This document shows, piece by piece, positions 11,459 through 24,300 of a stretch of DNA of 64,000 nucleotides (positions within the stretch are counted from its first letter, which is position 1; each line of letters begins with the position of its first letter). The DNA is taken from positions 62,001 to 126,000 of the forward strand of contig MU401533.1 in the NCBI GenBank assembly GCA_022579005.1. The letters are read 5' to 3'. Position numbers and translations under genes: made by a program. Below the pieces are notes generated by a model. That model did no database searches. It was given only the letters and a program-made list of their open reading frames with translations, and was not told where the DNA came from. Origin of the DNA: Poronia punctata (taxonomy: Eukaryota; Ascomycota; Sordariomycetes; Xylariales; Xylariaceae).

Positions 11459-14151
11459 GGAGAGGAAAGGAAAGGAAGGGAAGGGAAAGGGGGATGAGAG
11501 ACAATGTGTGAGAGGATATCCTCTCAGTGCGCGGTGGAACTGGATGAGGGTATATTATAATATGTCCGTTACGAACACATCCGTCTAATTCATCGCGGAG
11601 GTATAGGCCTAAAGATTGGCATCCACGACGTTCGCATCTGAACAAGAAAAGGGGTAAACAGCTTTGAAGAAGAAGCCCGCACAATGTACAAAATGATGAC
11701 TTTGTTAAAACCACCCCCCCTTTCTGGTCCTACATGGTACTATACGTATATTAATCCGTACCTATGTACCTATACCTCGAGCTGATGTAAAATGTCGTTG
11801 GCTAACGCAATACCATATCACTGGCCCGGGAAACAAACGTCTTTTTTTTCCCTAGCTACCCCAAGCTACCGGCCAGTTAGGCTACGCACTACCGGGACGG
11901 ATTCAAGTCTCCTCATGCCATAGATATCTGACATATGATCAAACCCATGCGTGGGTTAGGCCAGGACTCATCTCTCTTTCAACGGGAGTCTAATAGGTAT
12001 TTAGTTCCGGGTCGAGGACTTTCAACATCTCAAGACTAACTCATAGCTAGGACCCAAGACGGGGTAGGGCAGGGTAATACCTACGCCCCAGAAACTTACT
12101 GTTAAGAGAGGCAAAGACTAAAAAAGGGGGTGGGAGTGATACCAATGATGATGAGAAGACTCGTACGGAATAATCCCTAATAGAAGAACATAAACATGCA
12201 TGCCCTATCTATATGTTTGAATATTTTGTCCTCTGCATTATTTCATTTCGTACCTTCAGTCAGGTAAGTAGACTTGGAAGACTAGGTACTAAACAACAGT
12301 CGCTTATGTATTTAGAACGGTTACCTATGAAAACAACGACCTTGCATGCTTGGGACTGTTCTTTTCGTCTTGTCTTGTCTTTTATATCACGAAGTCCTAT
12401 CACGGTAAACAAGACCTCGACTTCCATACTGTCGTATAAAACAATCATGTTCCGATGCAGCTGTTCCCCTGGGGCAGGATAGGTTACATATATGACCGGT
12501 GCCGATGGCTCGCCGCATACCTACTTAATCATTTTCTTACTCCTCCTACTTTTCCTCCTCCTCCTCTTCTTCTTCTTCTCTCTCTCTGTTGCTTCCACTT
12601 TTACCTATATTAGTAGTCTAGGGTCGGTGTGTAATTGGATTCCCGGCAAGGTGGAGGTGCAGAGACGTATATATATTTCACATACCTACTTACTTTATTC
12701 ACCCTAGACAGAGAAAATACCTAACCAATATCCGTATTTGACGCTGCCATCATTTCAGGAGATGGACCTAGGAAGAGAAAGAAGTTGAATACCTGGCTCA
12801 TGAGAAATGTTACATGAACGTAACATAAAATTCCTAACCTAGAGATATACCTAGTACCTACCTATCCCATTTCCATTCCCAACCCCCAAAATCTACGACG
12901 GCTTTTGTCCCCCGATATAACGGTATTAGTAACAGATAATGTACTCGTCGTACCGTATCTGCCGGCACCAAGGTCGAAAGTAGGTATTCTCTTAATACAA
13001 CTTCATTTTCAATCCTCCCTCCACATAAAACACTACCTACGAGTATACTCGTAGCATATTTATTTCCTGACCCAGGGCCAGCCCCCAAAGCCCCAATGTA
13101 ATTAACCCCTTCTGACCGCCAAGAAATGAATCATCCCCACTAGTCCCACTGCCAAGGAATGAATCATTCTTGATCATGCATGACGAACCCCACCACTCCA
13201 CCAACCCCAACGACAAATCATCGGGAACTTTGTTATTGCCCTATGGAAACAAAAAACAGGAATTGAATGAGGTAAGACGAGGGAGTTTCTTTTTTTCTCT
13301 GGCTTTTTTTTTGTTCGTTACACAGGGTGCAGGGTAGGTCTAGCTTTGATAGACTTTGCACGAATATGTAGCTAAAGTAGAGAGTTTGACAGAATAAAGT
13401 CCTCACATAAGCCTGTCAGTCTAGGTTGGCGGGAGAAAGAATACCTAAAATAGGTAAAGTATCTAGCAGTAAAGACGAAACATAATCATACGGCAGATTG
13501 CGGTGAGTGAGTGCATAGAGATGATACACGTATATTCCTAATGGCAATAACACTTATATGATTGTCAAACCAAAAAGGGGATTTCATTCTACGGCGAGTA
13601 CAGATTGTCGCAATACCGGATGACACAGACGGAAAGGATCGTGAGGATATGTACCTAATCCTCAATATTAAAAAACTGCATAATAAGGGGTGTATTCGCA
13701 ATGAGGTGAACTGAACTCATTCAGGTTTGTATATGATGCGAGATGAGACATAGTGATGAACTGTAGAAAACAATAGTGATATAAATGCCATGGCGAGAAT
13801 TAGAATCTAGTATGTGTAGAGCGTTGAAACAATAATAGTATCGTAGCAAACGCTAGCGACGATACAGAAACAGAGAAGACAGACATATACGTATGGTGAG
13901 GTTGAATCCCTAAACGTGTTCCATCGTCAACCCTACAAAAAAAACAAATGCATACCTTACCTATGATGACGAAGGCGTTCCCTACATCGATGAACAAAAC
14001 ATTGCGATTTCATCGTTATTTATGAGAACACAAAACGAGCCGACATCGTCTGAGAGGAAGCAAACTCATTATTTCAATGTGTCAATTTCATAACTGCCCG
14101 AAAGTCCCATACATTCATTCCGGCTGGCTAACTCCTTTCCCCGATAAATAA
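11459..14151. other. Long intergenic region, no gene seen
   Basis: About 2.7 kb lie between the convergent UCH and bZIP genes. Many short frames exist but none reads like a protein. The region holds dispersed TACCTA/TAGGTA motifs, a CT-rich tract near 12540-12590 and A/T runs. I found no tRNA or other RNA. Confidence 0.6.
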
Positions 14152-15063
14152 TTATTCAGATCCAGATCCAGAACCCGAACTCGACCTCGACCCCGACTTC
14201 ATTTGTAACATTGTCTTCAAGGCGGCCGTCTCTGCCTCTTGGCGAGCGAGTCGAATTTTAAGGTCGTCCCGTTCCTGCCTCACCTCATCAAGTTCCAGCT
14301 CAAGTTCGCTGATGCGGTCGATTCGCTTCTGACGGTACTTGCGAGCGGCGATGTTGTTTCGCTGACGCTTGAGCGCGGTGACGTGATCAACAGGTGGGGA
14401 GCGTCGCTTCCCCAATGTGGGTTGATGAGGTAGATCAAAGTTGATAGAATGCGGTGACATGGAGACGTGTTGTTCTGTCTCGCTAGTGGGCAGCGAGGGT
14501 GCCGATGAGATTGTCAAGTCAGGTAGTGGGTTAAAGAGTAAAGCCGGATCTCCAGTAGGAAGTAGATCTGGGATAGGTCAGATTAAGGGGTCTTATATCG
14601 TTGATGGGCAACCATCGGTTTGGTGCCAAGGCTTATAAGAGAAATGACAAAGGATGACTCACCATCTAGACTTGCGGGTGACACTTCGCCGCCCATCACG
14701 GGAGTACTCTGTACAGTACTCAGGTCGGGGAGCGACCAGTCCAACTCAAGACTTAGGTCTCCTACTCCCCCGTTGATTCCGTTCTCTCCTCCAAACGTCA
14801 AGTCCAAGGCGCTGTCGCCCTCACCTCCGCTGGAACTGCCATCCCCCGGTCCATACCCGTAGAGCCAATCATTCGTCAGGGGCGCAAACGATGAAGCGTC
14901 GACCCCGAAGGACTGGTAGAGTTCCGCGGTAGGCTCGATCGCGGAAGTCTGCCAGTCCAGGCATTGGTTAGATTGGGTCGAAAACGGCGTACTGACAAGG
15001 TGGGAAGTACGCGAACATGGTCTGGCTTGGTATGTGGGCAATAAATGCGATGGTGGTCTGCAT
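14152..15063 (-). CDS. bZIP transcription factor (start exon unresolved)
   Basis: Exon 14567-14152 ends the gene; the exon before it ends at 14663, with a 95-bp phase-1 intron (GTGAGT...CCCAG). The C-terminal part holds a bZIP domain: basic region ALKRQRNNIAARKYRQKR followed by a leucine zipper (ISELELELDEVRQERDDLKI). The N-terminal part is acidic and Ser/Gly-rich, as in activation domains (DWLYGYGPGDGSSSGGEG, LDLTFGGENGING). The basic region fits N-x-A-A-x-x-Y-R. The only upstream ATG is at 15063 (CAACATG), but it is out of frame with this exon by one base. A plausible 62-bp first intron (GTACTT, CTAAC, GGCAG) does not repair the frame. Either another exon or a base error near the adjacent assembly gap is involved. 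DNA-binding identity is firm; the start is not. Confidence 0.8.
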
Positions 15064-15459
15064 GTTGATATAGTTGGGTGGCCTCTCTTTGAGGCCGGGT
15101 GAAAACTAGTTAAATTCGATAGGGGGATTGTCTTGTCACGCCGTTCCTACGCTCGAACGGCGGAGGATCTAGGGGTATATTTTGGGGTATTATTCCCAAA
15201 GTTGGTTTGAGAAGGAAAAGGAGAAGGAAAATGAAGGAGGGGGAGGCAACCGGTGTTTTGTACTCGTGCCCGACTGCAGCTTTGACAACTGTACTGGGAC
15301 GTAATGGAAGGGACTGGGGGGGGGGGGGGGGGGGGGGTGTGCGCGGATGAAAACCTTGGCTGGTTATAGTATTGGCAAAAAAGTTAAAAGGAAATCGAAA
15401 ATACCCCCCAACTTTCTGTTTTGAACTTTAAGTTAACTTAAGTTTGNNNNNNNNNNCCG

Positions 15460-15501
<42 letters not shown>

Positions 15502-15515
15502 CCCCCCCCCCCCCG

Positions 15516-15585
<70 letters not shown>

Positions 15586-16085
15586 CGCGCGGATGACATC
15601 CTTGGCTGCTTATAGTCTTGGCAAATCAGTTCAAAGGACATCGAAAAGTCCCCCCAACTTTCTGTATTGAACTTGAAGTTACCTTACTTTTGTACAGGCA
15701 CTTGGGTAGAAGCGGTAAGTACTGGGTACCCGGGGGCTATGCACGATGCTCCAAGCCCGATTGGTAACTTATCCTTCTTTCAAGCATAGGTATGTATGTA
15801 CTTGGACACAGCCGCAATTCTCAGTCCTCTGGATTTCCCGAGCGAGATCCTTGCCCACCTCGAGTTTCCCATCGGTGCGTTGTGGGGCTAACGTACCTAA
15901 AAGTACTCCGTACCATATTCCGTCATTTCAGTCCATAGACTCCATACAACGCCGACCTAACTGAGGTTGCGCATTGCGGCACGCAGCGGCAGTTCCATAT
16001 CCAACGGAGCAATATCGCAAACATCCTTTACAGCGATTCACTTCCCCCATAACGGGCGCATGTCTGATAGAACGCAGCTTGCGCC
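15064..16085. other. Intergenic containing the assembly gap
   Basis: This roughly 1-kb region between divergent bZIP and APS3 genes contains a poly-G run, 10 Ns and a long poly-C run. About 110 bp flanking the homopolymers are present twice. Gene-like signals are absent; poly-Gly frames here are homopolymer artefacts. Confidence 0.7.
15338..15692. repeat. Duplicated ~110-bp flank around N gap and G/C homopolymers
   Basis: A G run lies at about 15317-15337, Ns at 15447-15456 and an almost pure C run at 15457-15584. Sequence 15338-15446 reappears as 15585-15692 with about a dozen substitutions, many of them to A in the first copy. This looks like one locus assembled twice from error-prone reads through a homopolymer rather than a biological duplication. 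Confidence 0.75.
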
Positions 16086-16766
16086 ATGATCAACGCCGTA
16101 TTGGTCTTCAACGGCCAAGGTCAGCCACGACTAACCAAATTCTACACACAGCTGGTACGTGGCTAGGTCAGCTGCCTTACGTCTAGTAGATGTTTCATAG
16201 GTACCGACCGGGACGGATGGTTCCGCTTCTTTCTCCCGAGCTCCCTAACAAAATGAGTCGCCGCGCAGGAAACGAGTATCCAGCAGCGTCTACTCTCGGA
16301 GATATTCACCCTGGTATCCAACCGACCAAGCGGCGCATGTAACTTCCTCCCGCTACCGCCCCTCCTCGCCGCCTCGGGCACATCGCAATCGTCGTCCGAG
16401 CCGCACAACGACGTCCCCTCGCTCGTCACGTACCGCAACTACGCCACGCTCTACTTCATCGTCATCTCGACATCCACCGAGTCGCCCCTGGCCCTTCTCG
16501 ACCTCATCCAGGTCTACGTCGAAGCCCTAGATAAGCTATTCGAGAACGTCTGCGAGCTAGACCTCATCTTCAACTTCGAGACTCTGCACGCCACACTGGG
16601 CGAGATGATTGTCGGCGGTGTTGTCATTGAGACCAACCTCGACCGCATCGTAGCCGGTGTCAAGGCGCAAGGTACGGTGGCTAAACGACCGGTCAACGAA
16701 TCGAGAAGTACGGGAATAGGCGCGGGGCTAGGTATGGGTGGAAACTTTGTTTGGCCTGGTAGATAA
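16086..16766 (+). CDS. APS3: AP-3 adaptor complex sigma subunit
   Basis: This small chain of the AP-3 adaptor complex sorts cargo from the Golgi/endosome to the vacuole. Exon 1 is 16086-16154 and exon 2 is 16269-16766, with a 114-bp phase-0 intron (GTACGT, branch CCCTAAC, acceptor GCGCAG); the product is 188 aa. Signatures are MINAVLVFNGQGQPRLTKFY at the N-terminus, QQRLLSEIFTLVSNR, YRNYATLYFIVI and LDLIQVYVEALDKLFENVCE, then ETLHATLGEMIVGGVVIETN. The length is slightly above metazoan AP3S because of a Ser/Pro-rich insertion (LLAASGTSQSSSEPHND) and a C-terminal Gly-rich tail. Confidence 0.95.
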
Positions 16767-17015
16767 GGAGGAAGAACTGTGCAAAAACGATCGGGGTCAA
16801 AAATTACGCATCTACGGGGCGTTTGGGGCGTTTTTGGGGGAAACGAAAGGGAGACGTCGATAATCGTATGGATGGATAAGCTGTTTTTATACACATTTAT
16901 AACACATGACAAATTGATTGGTATCCCCCAAGAAAAGAATTCCATAACGCCGCCCAATGCAAACAAATCCCAGGATGGCGAGGGTGACCGTTTTAACTAT
17001 TTTCAATCCATCTCG

Positions 17016-17578
17016 CTATTTCCTACTCGATGTCGTAGGGATATCGGGTTGTTGTCGTTCGTCTCGTTTCTCCGAGGAGAACGCTTCCAGGCCTCCCCAG
17101 AAAACGCTTCGAATCTATACATGCATAATCAGAGTCTGTCCGTCTGCGCAATAGAACGTGGGACAATCATAGTCGACTTGACTTACCCCCTCGAAAGGCT
17201 GTTTCTCCGTATTCCAATCCATGAATAAAACCGAGTATATCAACACGACTAAAACCGCAAAGTCTCAGCAAAGGTGCAACCCCCATTCTCTTTCCTTTCC
17301 TTTCTTTGTTTCCGCTTACAAGTCACACTCCCCAGCTGAGCCAATCTGACGAATTTATCCCAGCGCGGTCTCGCCGTCGCCAGCTTGACGCGGCGCTTAT
17401 ACCGTTTCTCGAGACGGAACTGGTCTTTCGGCGAGAGTTTCGAGAAATCGGGCGGCCAGATCTTTTTCGGCTTGTATGCGCTGTGCTGGTACATTCCCGT
17501 TACCGCCTGTCTCGTCGCGTCGCGGACTTTGGCCGCGAATGGCCCGCTTGCCATTCGTCTTGTAAGTGTCGGGAGCAT
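17016..17578 (-). CDS. Small mitochondrial-type membrane protein, conserved-looking, function unknown
   Basis: Three exons (17578-17320, 17248-17187, 17114-17016) with introns of 71 and 72 bp give a 139-aa product in consistent frame. The N-terminus MLPTLTRRMASGPFAAKVRD resembles a mitochondrial presequence. A basic block (KKIWPPDFSKLSPKDQFRLE, KRYKRRVKLATARP) precedes one short hydrophobic segment (FVLIYSVLFMDW), and the tail is hydrophilic (LEAFSSEKRDERQQPDIP). The design resembles small inner-membrane or mitoribosome-associated proteins, but I cannot name the family. The ATG at 17578 is preferred; upstream there is only a TTG. Confidence 0.7.
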
Positions 17579-18166
17579 TATTATTTTCTTGGGCAATCGA
17601 ATAGGTATCGTGAGCTGATGTCAAACTGAGAGGTACCTAACCTACCTTACCTACCAAACCTTGGCGGTGCTAGACTAGGTAGATGATGGTGTGGCTTGTG
17701 ATTGTGATGTTATTCCCTGTATATGCATATTGAGTTTTCTTCTATAAGGATATTGGAGTCTGTTAGGTACAGAATACCTCCAATTGCTCGCCGGACTCTC
17801 AGGGAACCCGAAGACCCGGGCAACTGTCCGATTATCCAGCGGAAAACTTTGTTTCAAATCGTGGAAAGAAGGATCGAAGCATATCACAGTAACTTGGGCA
17901 TGTAAGGACGCATGGACTGCGCCCATTACGTTGAAGGCGGTACAAAAGCCGTGATAACCGCTAAATACTTAAACTATTACATAAAGTCAGCTTTCGGAGC
18001 AGCCTTGTAATTGTAAATGCTACGCTACATATTGTGTCTTAGTCTAAGCCTTCTTCCATGGGTGCGACAATGTCGCATGCAGATACTAATTTCCCGCTTT
18101 TTCAATCTCTATTTCCTCGGATCTCCCGTACTCGTCAGTAAGACATTTCCATCGAATAGTACCAAA
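17579..18166. other. Intergenic, no gene seen
   Basis: About 590 bp lie between two minus-strand genes. Repeated CCTACC/CTACCT motifs occur near 17630-17660. No coding signal is visible. Confidence 0.6.
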
Positions 18167-19904
18167 TTAGTAGGTTCGCTCCCAAGTAGTCCACCAAATC
18201 CCGACGTTCGCCGCGACAGCAAGATCAAGCATCTTCAACCCTTCGTCAAAAATGATGAGCTTCCCCATCTTTGCTCGCGTGCCCCTGTTACCACCGCCCG
18301 CTCTCTCTCTACCCAGGCTTAGATCGAAGTGGAAATCTTCGTCACTGTCCTCGAGGCCCTGCGCTTTGGCGACCATCTTGTGGAACTGGCTTTGGATCTG
18401 GTCTCTTGCCCTCATGCTTCCCTCTGTAGATCTCTTATCCGTCAAAAGTTCATTGCTAGGAAGGTTAAAGCGTAGCTCGCTAATCATGTTCGATTGGTCC
18501 GGTTTTTCGTCTTCGTTTTCGGCGTCGGACCCCTCCACAAGCGGATTGTACACGCCTCCGCTATACGATGGTAGTGTGTGTCTACATCTTAAACTCCGTC
18601 CCGCGTTTCCAGTGACAAACTCACAGCGCCCGTTCCAGGGGCTGTAAAATATGTAACCCCTAGGCTTGAGGCCGGGCGCAGGGTGCGTAATTATGGGCGC
18701 CTCGCTCCCATCAAAGCTTCCTCCAAAAGAGCCCACAGATGTTTGACTTTGATTTCTGCCGTGACCGGCCCGCTTCACGGGGGACAGGGGTCGACCCTCG
18801 CTCGTTGAGCTTCGTCGTCGAAACCGTTGCCGAAGACTAGCTGTAAAGGATGGCGAATAAGTCATCTTGATCTGACGTTCAAAAGCGCCGGATGCTGTCG
18901 TCCCAGTCTGCGCATTAAGCCCCTGTGAACTTGGTGCCGAGGACGCGCTACCTGGCCGGAAATTATGGTTTACCCCGAAGCCAGCTTCCCCTGCTGCCGG
19001 CATGCCGCGAAACTTGGCGTACCCAGATGTTTCCAAGTGGATCTGGATAGAAGGAGAGTGTTGTTGGTATTTTTCGTCGTCCAGAAGATCAGAGTCATCG
19101 AGCTGAAATGAGGCAATCTTCCCTACATTCCATTGCTGTCCTGAAGCTGGATCTCTACGAATAAGCGTCAAAGAGAATGGGATGAAAGGACGTTTTCTCG
19201 TGGGCGAAGAGCCACCTGAGGTCGGGGCAGATTCAGGCTGCAATTGTCCGTTCCCGGGACGGGCCGGGAGCGGCGGAGTCAAGTTGTGCAATGGTGGACG
19301 GGGGACGTCCGGCAAGGGTGGAGCATACGGCTGAGTTGGCTCATGGGGAAGCGGCCTCGGACCCAAAGGCGTACGGTGGTTAGATGCAGAAAGAGGCGGC
19401 TGATGTTCGGGTGGCGTTCCCGATGTCTGCCCCGGTACAGGCTTCCGCGCCGGCACCCCCAGATTCGAGTTCTCCTTTCCCGCCGGGGCCTGACTGGATG
19501 TAGCAGGTAAGGGTTTCCGGTGAATTTGCGGCTGAGGTCTCGGGCTTTCTCCACTCGACCTAGGAGATGGAGAATGCCCGGACTGGTTAGGAGGCATTAA
19601 CGCCTCGTCCTCGGGTGTCTGTAGGTGTACATAGTACAAGGAACTAGCAACGTCCTCAAACGTGACATTTTTGAGTTGTGGCTTGAGTGTTGAGAGTATT
19701 ATATCTGGATATCAGGTTAGGCCTAGATTTGCCAAAAAGGGGGGTTGCCCGGGTCTGTGGCGTACCTCTCGTGCCCGGCACTCTTGATATGTAAAGAGTA
19801 AGTGCATCATGTCTTGCTTCGGTCGGCTTTTTGGGGTACTGAGGTGGATTGGCGGCAAGTTGATTGAGGGCGGCCAAAGACCGCGCCTCGATATATTCCG
19901 TCAT
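18167..19904 (-). CDS. Conserved fungal protein of unknown function, 558 aa
   Basis: Exon 1 is 19904-19766 and exon 2 is 19704-18167, with a 61-bp phase-1 intron (GTACGC...ATCCAG). An N-terminal helical part (TEYIEARSLAALNQLAANPP) leads to a short ordered block (LKNVTFEDVASSLYYVHLQT). Next comes a long Pro/Ser/Gln-rich disordered region, then a possible beta-rich domain (FIPFSLTLIRRDPASGQQWN, IQIHLETSGYAKFRG, GYIFYSPWNGRCEFVTGNAG, ISELRFNLPSNE) and a hydrophobic C-terminus (LDLAVAANVGIWWTTWERTY). It is alpha-beta-like but matches no family I can name. The start ATG 19904 is chosen because the frame upstream begins with GTG only. Confidence 0.75.
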
Positions 19905-21078
19905 TGCCAGGAACACGGGAAAGGCAAGGTCACGGCGGGAAAAAGTGTAGCACTCTAGCTAGGAGAGAAGGTGCCCTAGGGTGGTGGGTGGGGATACCCA
20001 AGCGTCCTCTGCACAATGACGTGACAAAACCTCGAGATTGATATCTGTAGGAATTGATCGAAACCGCATCAACAAAATAAACAAGACGAGATAATAAAGC
20101 TAAGGGTTTTTTTTTTCGGTGCTGCCAGCTTTTACCGGACAAAAAAAGAAGAAAGGGGAGAGAAGCTGGGCCACTATGTATCAGAGATCCGAATTTTGAA
20201 TAACGAGTTAGGCAGTGTCGCAAGCAATAGAGAGGCCGGGCGCTAATAAATGACGATCGGAGATACGGCACCGGGCAACAGAACCCACATCGACCACATA
20301 AACACGCCAAATTCTAATAAAGCCACGTACTTAGGTAGGTAACTAACCTAGCTTGAGAGTCCCTAGGCTGCCTTTGCCGAAGCCGAAAGTCGAAAGACCG
20401 AAAGATGGAAGATCTGTTGTCAAGTTTGGTGGTTTTCCATCTGAAGGCCAAGTATGGTGAAGAGGCCACGCAAGCTTGGCCCAATGAGATGAAAAATAGT
20501 AATTCAGGCGCGCGTCAGCGCTGGAGGCTGTGTCCCTCTCAAGCTGTGTATGACATATGTATCTCCGATGCCTACGTTTCTACCAATACCTTGAGGCTAC
20601 ACGTAGTAATAGTACACAGCAATCCAGTGCAGCGTATGTAAGTTGTTCTATAACACGGAATTGAGAGATAGGTAGTGGTAATGAGGTAATAATACCTTTA
20701 TACCACATCTACACGCGACCCTTTAGTGAAACGAAATAAGTGTACTTGTAAGTACCTACAAGCCCCTCCAGCCCCTCATTCCACATTGACAGGTATTGTC
20801 ACTCATAACACTCACTCAAACCTCAATGGTTGAAATAGAAAACTACCGATCCCTTGTCGAGATTTTGCTACGATGAATTCTTGAATGTCTATTTATAGTG
20901 TATTTTACATGTTTGCATTCTTATTAAAGTCAATCAAAGTGCGGCGCAGCAAATATTACGTATAAAGGGTTCATTGTTAAAGTACTTTATCTAATCTATT
21001 ATATTAGGTAATGACAAGGTAGGTACCTAGTCTAATTATGTACTGCGTTAAGTTAATAATGCTTGAGACGCGTACCAC
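19905..21078. other. Intergenic, left flank of the retroelement
   Basis: About 1.2 kb run from the 558-aa gene to the left LTR. Base composition is normal up to ~20,850 and falls gradually to AT-rich toward 21,079. The frame at 20405-20641 has no recognisable product. Confidence 0.5.
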
Positions 21079-21319
21079 TGTGGATCTATTGACCCCTGGA
21101 GAATGGAATAACAAACTTATTAAGTACTATAAACAACCGCTACAATAAAGCCTAAAGTTAAAGTACTTAGCTTTACTTAATTTATATATATAAGTACTTT
21201 TTACACTTTTTAATGTATATAAAGCTTGTAGAAAATATATAATTATTTTAAACTTTTTTTTATAGCATTTTAACTATAAATTATAGTTAGGCTGCTACTA
21301 AAAAATAAGAAAAAGTATA
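21079..21319. repeat. Left LTR, 241 bp
   Basis: It aligns without gaps to 26996-27236. The outer ~150 bp keep C/G bases that are T/A in the right copy; the inner ~90 bp are the more mutated version. Confidence 0.85.
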
Positions 21320-24300
21320 AATAATTATTTACGTAGCTATATAGCAAAAGTAAAATTAATTAAATTATATTTTTAAAATTTTTTTATTTATTACTATTTA
21401 GCAGCATTAATTTTATTAATAAAATATTAATATTTAGTATATTTAATAAAAATAACTTAAGCTATTAAAAGCTAAAAATATTTAGCTTTTTTTTACTTTT
21501 ATATAATATATTTTTTTAAGCACCTTTTTAAAAGTTAAAAAATAAAAAGCTTTTATTATAAAGCGTATAAAGCGCTAAAAGCTTTAGCTTAACTTTAAAG
21601 CTAGGTTTTAAGCTAACTTTAAAAGCACTTATAGCATATACTTGCTATATAGCTGCTTAATAAAAAAAGGTTGCTGTTATAATAAAAAAAATAGTAAAAA
21701 AAATAAAAAAAAAATATAAATTAATAATAGCTAACTATATAAAAAAATATAAAAGTAAAAAAATATATAAACTTACTACTATTGTTTTAAAAGCATAAAA
21801 AAAAAATTAACTTTATAAAAATTTAAATAATTAAACGTTTTTAATTAAAGATAATATTTAAAACTTTAATATTAAAATAAAATAAAAAAATAATAAACTT
21901 TAAGAAAATATTACTAATATAATAAAAAAATAAAATAAAAAAGTTAAAAAGCAAATAATTAAATAAAGTAAAACGCTTTATAATAAAATTAAAAAACTTA
22001 AAACTTATTATAAAAAAATTAATAAGTAAATAAATAAAGTTAGTAATATATTAAAAAATATTAATATAGTACTTGCTATATTAGTAGTTTTAAGCAAAGA
22101 TAATTATGCTTTAAATATTAGCATTAGTAAAAAGCTATTAAAATATAGCAACACTAGTTAAAATATTTAAAACTAAAATAATACTTATAACTTTATAAGT
22201 ATAAGTTATTAATAAAATATAACTAATAAAAGTATACTTAACTTTATAACGCTATAATATTTAAAAATGCTAAAAAGCGTTATTAATAATATATATTTTT
22301 TAAATAAATTTTTAAACTTTTATAAGTTTAATAAAATATAAAGCATAGCTAATGCTTAAAAAAAAATATTTAAGCTATGTTTTTAAATACGTTTTTTAAA
22401 AAAAATATTAAATATTTTAGTAGTTATAAAGTAAAAAATAAAATAGTTTTTTTATATAAATACTAGCTAAGTAAAGCTAATAAAAATATATTAAATAAGC
22501 TATAAAGTATTTAAAATAAGTTATAATAAATACTAGTTTTTTATAACTTATAAGCTAGCTACGTATTAAGCAAAATAAAAAAAGATTTTTAAGCTATAGT
22601 TTATTTTTTATAAAATATTTAAAAAACTATATAAGCTAATTTATTAAAAGCTATAATATAAGTTTTTAAGCAGCATAATATATTATATAGCTTATTTATA
22701 GCGTTTATATTTATATAAGCAACTATTAGCAAATTAGTAAGCTAGTATATAAACTGTTTAAAAACTTTTTTTTATAAGCTATTTATAGTTAATATATAAA
22801 CTTTATAAATATATAAAGTAATATTTAAAAAATTATAAGTTAAAATGCTAAAAATTTAAGTATATATAAAAATAAAAGCTTAAAGCTTAAATAATAAAAA
22901 AGTTATTAAATATATAATTTAATATACTAAAATAGTAATATATATAAAAAGTAAATATAATAGCAATATTGCTAGTATTAGCGTATATAGTAGCAATACT
23001 AAGCTATTTAGCTTTATAAAAGCTATTATTTTTAACTTAAAATATAATAAACAAGCTATTTATTATATTAAAAAAAAACAAATTAAAAAAAAGTAGCTTT
23101 ATAGCTTAAACTTACTAAGATTATAATTAGTAATAAAAGTAAATAAATAAATACTTTTTAAAAAGTAGCTAAAAAAGTTTAATAATAATAGCTAATACTT
23201 ATAAAAAAATAACTTTAAATATAATAACTAAACTAATAACTATACTAACAATTATATTAAAAAAAGTAAAAATATTATAATTAAAAAAAAGCTATTTTAT
23301 AAAAAGCTTTATTAGTTTATAAAAAAACGCTAGCTTAAAAAAAGTAGCAAAATAAACTAAGCTTACTTTATAAAAAATAATAAAAAAAATTATAATAGCG
23401 CTGCTAATTAGTTACTAGCTAAACATTTTAAAAGCAGTAACTTTAAAAATAACTATAGCAAAATTATTAAATTATTTAAAAATAATAAATAAAATAGCTT
23501 TATTATACTAGTTTAAGCTAATAAAAGTTTAAGTAAACTAAAGCTTAAAAAAAGCAAGCTATATAATAATTATTTAAACTATTATAACTTATTTAATATA
23601 AAGCTTGCTAATAAAACTAAATTTATAATATTTTTAAACTATAGCTATACTAGTTACTATATTTTTAAAAGCATAACGTAGCAACTTTAGCTATACTTTA
23701 GTAAATATAATATAATAATAAAAAAAGTTAGCAATATTAAGCTTTATATTAATTAAAACTATAAAGTTATAGTTAAATAAGTTATAAGCAATAAAAAAGC
23801 TTTATTAAAATAATTAATAATTATAAGCATAGTTTTTAATAATACTTTTTTAAAAAATTTTATAATTTTAAAATGCTTATTTTATAAATAAGGTAGCTTA
23901 TTTTTTAAAAAAAAACAAAGCAAAGTAATTACTTTTATAAATATTAAAAATGCGCTAAAACTATGCTTTATTATATGTTTAGTAGCTTTAAGTATAAAAT
24001 TTGCTTATATAGTTATAATAAGTATATAGCTAAAAATTATAATATTAAAAAGTAAAAAAAAACTTAGACTATAAGTAAAATAATATAAAGAAATACTAAA
24101 AATAGCTTAAGTATTAAGTTATTTAAAGTATTATGTTATATATTTTTTTAGCTTATTTAATTTTAAATAATACTATATTAATATAATTATAAAAACTAAA
24201 TATTAAATTAATATAAGTAACTATAAACTTATTAAGCTTTTAGTATAAAAATATAGCTTAATATAAAAGTAAGTAATTATTAAGTTTTTAAAAGCATATA

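Noticed and set aside
15438..15641. Poly-glycine open frame
   Set aside because: Translation of the homopolymer and the N gap; an assembly artefact.
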